In this document: positions 60,576 through 64,000 of the stretch, one piece after another | Layout of the letters: the number at the start of each line of letters is the position of its first letter | Numbering within the stretch: the stretch's first letter is position 1 | Origin: JBJENW01 sp051880395 | Lineage (GTDB): Bacteria; Bacillota; Clostridia; Lachnospirales; Lachnospiraceae | Assembly: GCA_051880395.1 (NCBI GenBank) | Contig: JBJENW010000035.1 | Location: 1-64,000 of the forward strand | Length of the DNA stretch: 64,000 nt | Reading direction: 5' to 3' | Position numbers and translations under genes: made by a program | The notes under the pieces: generated by a model | What the model saw: the letters and a program-made list of their open reading frames with translations, nothing else | Told to the model about the DNA's origin: nothing | Database searches by the model: none

Positions 60576-61517
60576 TTACAGTTCCTTTCCCTTTGGCTTC
60601 GTTCGTTCAATGTCCTGCAGACGCATCTCAAACTCCTGCTTACTCTTCTGCGAAATGCTTCGCAAGATCATTCCAGCAAAAAAAGACTGCACCGCCGCAA
60701 GCATCACAAATCCACAGACAAACAACGTTGGGAAATTAGGCACCAGACCCGTTTGCGTATATACTTTTAATACTGGTATTAAAAAAATAATCGAAATGGT
60801 TGCCAAAATAGCTGCTACAATTCCAAAAAACTGCATCGGCTTATAATTCTTATACAATCTTCCGATCATATGCAATACCTTAAAACCATCTGAGTATGTA
60901 TTCAGCTTTGATACACTCCCAACCGGTCTGTCCCGATAATCGATCACAACATTTTCTACAGCCATATTTTTATCCACTGCATGAATGCTCATCTCCGTCT
61001 CAATTTCAAACCCTCTGGATAGAACCGGAAATGATTTTACAAACTGATAACTGAAAGCCCGGTATCCGGTCATGATGTCCTTGATATCGGCATCAAATAA
61101 AAGATTGATGCTTTTTCTTACGATCGTGTTTCCGAAATTGTGAAACGGACGCTTATTTTCTGTAAAATAAGTAGAAGAAAGACGGTCCCCAACCACCATA
61201 TCAACATTATTTTTTAATACTTTTTCAATCATCTCGGGTGCATTTTCTGCCGGATATGTATCGTCTCCGTCCGTCATGATATAACACTCTGCATCGACTT
61301 CACGAAACATCCGCCGAATGACATTTCCTTTTCCCTGCTGATGTTCATAGCGCACAACTGCACCCGCTTTTTTTGCAATTTCGTCTGTTCCATCTGTAGA
61401 ATTATTATCATACACATAGATGACTGCTTCCGGTAAGACACGTTTAAAATCTTTGACTACTTTTTCAATGGTTTTGCTCTCGTTATAACACGGAATCAGA
61501 ACTGCTATCTTGTCCAT
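60576..61517 (-). CDS. GT2 polyprenyl-phosphate glycosyltransferase (DPM1/GtrB-like)
   Basis: A 313-residue enzyme with a GT2 domain (IAVLIPCYNESKTIEKVV, YVYDNNSTDGTDEI, IMTDGDDTYPAE) and two C-terminal membrane helices (about 228-285). It resembles bacterial enzymes loading GlcNAc or a hexose on undecaprenyl phosphate, including GacI-like members. The ATG at 61517 has AAGGAG five bases upstream. A longer frame to 61562 would overlap the preceding gene. It likely supplies a donor for the membrane proteins encoded on either side. Confidence 0.87.
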   Translation of the reverse strand: MDKIAVLIPCYNESKTIEKVVKDFKRVLPEAVIYVYDNNSTDGTDEIAKKAGAVVRYEHQQGKGNVIRRMFREVDAECYIMTDGDDTYPAENAPEMIEKVLKNNVDMVVGDRLSSTYFTENKRPFHNFGNTIVRKSINLLFDADIKDIMTGYRAFSYQFVKSFPVLSRGFEIETEMSIHAVDKNMAVENVVIDYRDRPVGSVSKLNTYSDGFKVLHMIGRLYKNYKPMQFFGIVAAILATISIIFLIPVLKVYTQTGLVPNFPTLFVCGFVMLAAVQSFFAGMILRSISQKSKQEFEMRLQDIERTKPKGKEL

Positions 61518-61545
61518 TTTTACTCCTTTCCCGATCGATGCTGCT

Positions 61546-62331
61546 TTACTGATCATCAGCATCGAAACGGTAAATTTTATATTCCTCTATACTTGTCAGA
61601 TATTGAAATTGATTTTTCTTCAACTCGGCATCTAAACGTTCATCTGCCGCATATACCAGATAATTACATTTTTTTCTTTTGGCTGCTTTTGCCAGTTTTT
61701 TACAATTGATCGGATCTGTATTTAATATCTTATAGATTCGATTCTTTGCACCTCGCGCCGCATCTCTACCAAACGCCTGTTTGATCTTTCCATCATATTG
61801 TCGTGTATAACACATCAACCCCGGACTCATGATCGCGCGAATTTCCGTCAGATCATTCTCTTTTGCATCCGCTTCAAGATAATTGCAGACAGAAACTACC
61901 GTATTTGGTAATTGCATATGATTTTGACTTTTTTGAAAGTTACTCTCCTGAAATAAGTTCGTCCCCCCAACCATGACCAGTCCGATCACTGCTATCAATG
62001 CAACCCCTTTTTTCCACTTTTTGTCAATTTTCTCAATCGTTTTTGCACCTACATACGCCAAAATAATGGAAACTGGCAAAAGCCATAGCATTCTCCAATA
62101 TACTTCTTTTCCTACGCAATATTTCATAATGATATTTGCCGTGAGCGGACACCCCGCCAGAATTACAAACAAAAAAACGTATTTTCCAAATGCATGTCCT
62201 ATTTTATTTTCTTCTTTTGAGGATTTTAAAAATAACAGAATGCAACAGCCCCAGAACAAAATAAGATGCACCTCATTTTCTCCCTGATAAGCCAGATACA
62301 TATCCTGTACTGTTTTCCATACTTCTCTCAT
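61546..62331 (-). CDS. Membrane protein, possible second half of a DUF6077-like transferase
   Basis: A 261-residue protein with about four membrane segments in residues 20-130 followed by a soluble outer domain of ~120 residues (IRAIMSPGLMCYTRQYDGK, FGRDAARG, CNYLVYAADERLDAEL). The segment VYWRMLWLLPVSIILAYV is like the later part of larger DUF6077/GT-C-like proteins. The preceding gene encodes what looks like the first part, ends 10 bases upstream and is in a different frame. The ATG at 62331 has CGGAGG four bases upstream, so it is properly translated. Either a natural two-gene enzyme or a split gene. Confidence 0.65.
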   Translation of the reverse strand: MREVWKTVQDMYLAYQGENEVHLILFWGCCILLFLKSSKEENKIGHAFGKYVFLFVILAGCPLTANIIMKYCVGKEVYWRMLWLLPVSIILAYVGAKTIEKIDKKWKKGVALIAVIGLVMVGGTNLFQESNFQKSQNHMQLPNTVVSVCNYLEADAKENDLTEIRAIMSPGLMCYTRQYDGKIKQAFGRDAARGAKNRIYKILNTDPINCKKLAKAAKRKKCNYLVYAADERLDAELKKNQFQYLTSIEEYKIYRFDADDQ

Positions 62332-62341
62332 GATTCCTCCG

Positions 62342-63373
62342 TTATCGAATGCACAAATATACAACCGCCAAGATTGCGTTTGGTAAGCACGTAAGCAGCA
62401 TACCTGCCATTGGTTTTACGCGATGCGTCTCCCAAAGATATACCATCCCGCATAATCCCATCGCAATTGCTCCCAGCATGATTCCCATTGATGATACAAG
62501 GCAGCAAGACAGCATTAATAATACCAGTACCACATAGTCCATCCATTCTTCTTTTTTCTTTAACAAGCGAAATGCATAATACAACACCGCCGGCAAAAGA
62601 AGGGATGCTAATACCGCTTTTCCCTGCCAGCTTCTAAAGAATAAAAACGCACCCTGTGTATAGATCGAATAACCGGAATATTGCAGGATCACACCGGCCA
62701 GAATTAAGAAATACCCAATCGTTTTTTTATTTTGAAATAAGAGCGTCCCCAAAAGATATAGCATGCAATATACCAAAAATAACATCCATATCGGATAAAT
62801 GGTATGCGCCAATGTCACAGGTTTGATCCCAATTGCCACACTAAGTACCGCCATATACAACGGAAACGGTGACAACACATAACGGGATGGGAAAGAGGCA
62901 TATGCCTCCCCTGTATAAGGATTAAATTGCATCAAAGAATCTGTCGTAACTGCTGTTTCTGCCGTTGCCACATAAAATGCATCATCATCATCCGAATGCA
63001 TGGTCTGTATCCCATATCCAGTCTGTCCCAAAAATAACAGGATAACAAGCCACATCACAACACCGCTTTTCCCAAAACCTACAATTGCATTTCTCAGCAC
63101 GTTCCAAATTCTTTTTCGATTCCAAATACAGGATATCACACAAAGCAGAGCGATCAAAATCCCGTATGTCCACAAAAGTCCATGCAGACTCCATTTCAAA
63201 TATATACCGAAAAGTGCAAGAATTTCAAACACTCCCCATAAAACCAATTGACCACTCAAATACTGCCATGCCAGACTTTCTTCCTTCTCTTTATACATAT
63301 TGCTGCATAGCAAGCCCAGCAAATACGGAGCAATGACAAACACTACTGCCAGTGCGATCCATTTTTGTATCAT
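62342..63373 (-). CDS. DUF6077-like multispanning membrane protein
   Basis: A 343-residue protein with about nine membrane segments. The outer loop after the fourth has GIQTMHSDDDDAFYVATAET, an acidic cluster where GT-C enzymes bind donor and metal, then FNPYTGEAYASFPSRYVLSP. The protein ends abruptly after a membrane segment (AILAVVYLCIR) and lacks the outer C-terminal domain usual in such families. The next gene could supply that part. It is the second gene of the block, 33 bases after the LCP stop. Catalysis is inferred. Confidence 0.68.
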   Translation of the reverse strand: MIQKWIALAVVFVIAPYLLGLLCSNMYKEKEESLAWQYLSGQLVLWGVFEILALFGIYLKWSLHGLLWTYGILIALLCVISCIWNRKRIWNVLRNAIVGFGKSGVVMWLVILLFLGQTGYGIQTMHSDDDDAFYVATAETAVTTDSLMQFNPYTGEAYASFPSRYVLSPFPLYMAVLSVAIGIKPVTLAHTIYPIWMLFLVYCMLYLLGTLLFQNKKTIGYFLILAGVILQYSGYSIYTQGAFLFFRSWQGKAVLASLLLPAVLYYAFRLLKKKEEWMDYVVLVLLMLSCCLVSSMGIMLGAIAMGLCGMVYLWETHRVKPMAGMLLTCLPNAILAVVYLCIR

Positions 63374-63406
63374 ATCTTAAACCTCTTTCTGTTCTACTCC
63401 AACTGT

Positions 63407-64000
63407 TTATTCCGCCTGCCACTGTCCCAAATTATTTACAATCGTATCGCTCAACGCCTGTACCTGCGTTGAAACAGTATAGCTTTCCTCGTTATACAGG
63501 AATTTATGCAATTCTGCCACATTGTTGTCCAGATTTACCGGAATCACGATGTAATCTTTTGCGGCATCCGATGCTTTTTCAAACGGGAATCCCGTATTAT
63601 CTCCCATGCTGTATGAAGCGATATGCGATGCAAGGGAAAGAATCTCTTTGTTGCTCAGACTTGTCGAGATCATCGGAAAGACTTCATCGATGATCTTATT
63701 CAAGGTCATCACATTTGTTGATTTGGCTTTTTCAAAAATCTGATTCACAACGATACGCTGACGCTCCGTTCGTTTGTAATCCCAGCCCGCTGTATAACGA
63801 ATTCGTGCGTAAGATGTTGCCTGTACGCCATCTAACGTCTGCGGTCCGGCTGACGGATAAGTCGTCTGCACACCAGTCTGTTCGGAGATTTCGTCGATAT
63901 ATCCCTGTGTCAGGCGCGCTTCTTCTTCTGTCAGATCAATGTCCACACCGCCAAGCAGATCAATTGTTTTTACAAGCGCATTCCAATCCACAGCCACATA
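63407..64000 (-). CDS. LCP family glycopolymer ligase, C-terminal part (runs off window)
   Basis: The visible 198 codons are the C-terminal part of an LCP domain. The frame is open to the window edge, so the start lies beyond 64000. DWNALVKTIDLLGGVDIDL, EEARLTQGYIDEI, GVQATSYARIRYTAGWDYKRTERQR and GFPFEKAS line up with the LCP protein at 41091-42296. The RxxERQR arginines bind the pyrophosphate of the lipid-linked polymer. It is the second LCP gene of the locus and lies at the head of the visible part of block 1. Confidence 0.93.
   Translation of the reverse strand, partial: YVAVDWNALVKTIDLLGGVDIDLTEEEARLTQGYIDEISEQTGVQTTYPSAGPQTLDGVQATSYARIRYTAGWDYKRTERQRIVVNQIFEKAKSTNVMTLNKIIDEVFPMISTSLSNKEILSLASHIASYSMGDNTGFPFEKASDAAKDYIVIPVNLDNNVAELHKFLYNEESYTVSTQVQALSDTIVNNLGQWQAE

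Overview
The window is a 64 kb stretch of cell-surface glycopolymer genes, and every credible gene lies on the minus strand. The base composition is low to moderate in GC. Ribosome-binding sites are strong GGAGG types, two promoters pair TTGACA with TATAAT, and there are LytR-CpsA-Psr (LCP) ligases, LtaS-type transferases and Ig-like/FN3 surface proteins. Together these point to a Gram-positive Clostridia member, most likely a Lachnospiraceae gut bacterium. The family placement is an inference from gene style. No tRNA, rRNA, CRISPR array, insertion sequence or phage gene was seen.

Transcription runs from high to low coordinates, and several blocks can be proposed. Block 1 (64000 to 43812) starts beyond the right edge. 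It holds an LCP protein (partial), multispanning glycosyltransferase-like proteins, a Wzx-type flippase, GT2 transferases, a complete Wzm/Wzt ABC exporter with a C-terminal cargo domain on Wzt, a SAM methyltransferase, and a very large protein joining a kinase-like domain to two GT2 domains. Block 2 (43712 to 40127) holds a long WbaP-type priming transferase, a second LCP protein and a carbamate kinase. Block 3 (39942 to 26594) holds secreted envelope proteins (an amidase with FN3 modules and a glucosaminidase-like domain, a C1-type cysteine protease with Ig-like domains, and an Ig-repeat protein) around GlmS, a GT2, a GtrA protein and an O-antigen-ligase-like protein. Block 4 (26444 to 18689) starts from a good promoter. 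It encodes a CapD/WbpM-type dehydratase, a PglC-size priming transferase, an SDR enzyme and four glycosyltransferases. Block 5 (18579 to about 42) starts from a consensus promoter inside the end of the preceding gene. It encodes a second Wzm/Wzt exporter, a WsaF-like rhamnosyltransferase, a methyltransferase with a coiled coil, a GtrB-like enzyme, a GtrA-membrane-transferase fusion, UDP-galactopyranose mutase, an LtaS-like phosphoglycerol transferase and a GtrII-like protein.

Read together, the locus seems to make at least two lipid-linked glycopolymers. There are two priming enzymes, two ABC exporters plus one flippase, and two LCP proteins for transfer to peptidoglycan. Side-chain decoration is suggested by the GtrA/GtrB-like/GT-C-like proteins, galactofuranose by Glf, and glycerol phosphate by the LtaS/GacH-like enzyme.

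The most interesting proposal is that each ABC exporter travels with a candidate chain-terminating or capping enzyme resembling parts of WbdD from Gram-negative O-antigen systems. One is a methyltransferase with a hendecad-repeat coiled coil (9025-10344). The other is a methyltransferase next to a kinase-like domain fused to glycosyltransferases (45926-49927). This is inference from domain order and visible motifs and has not been tested.
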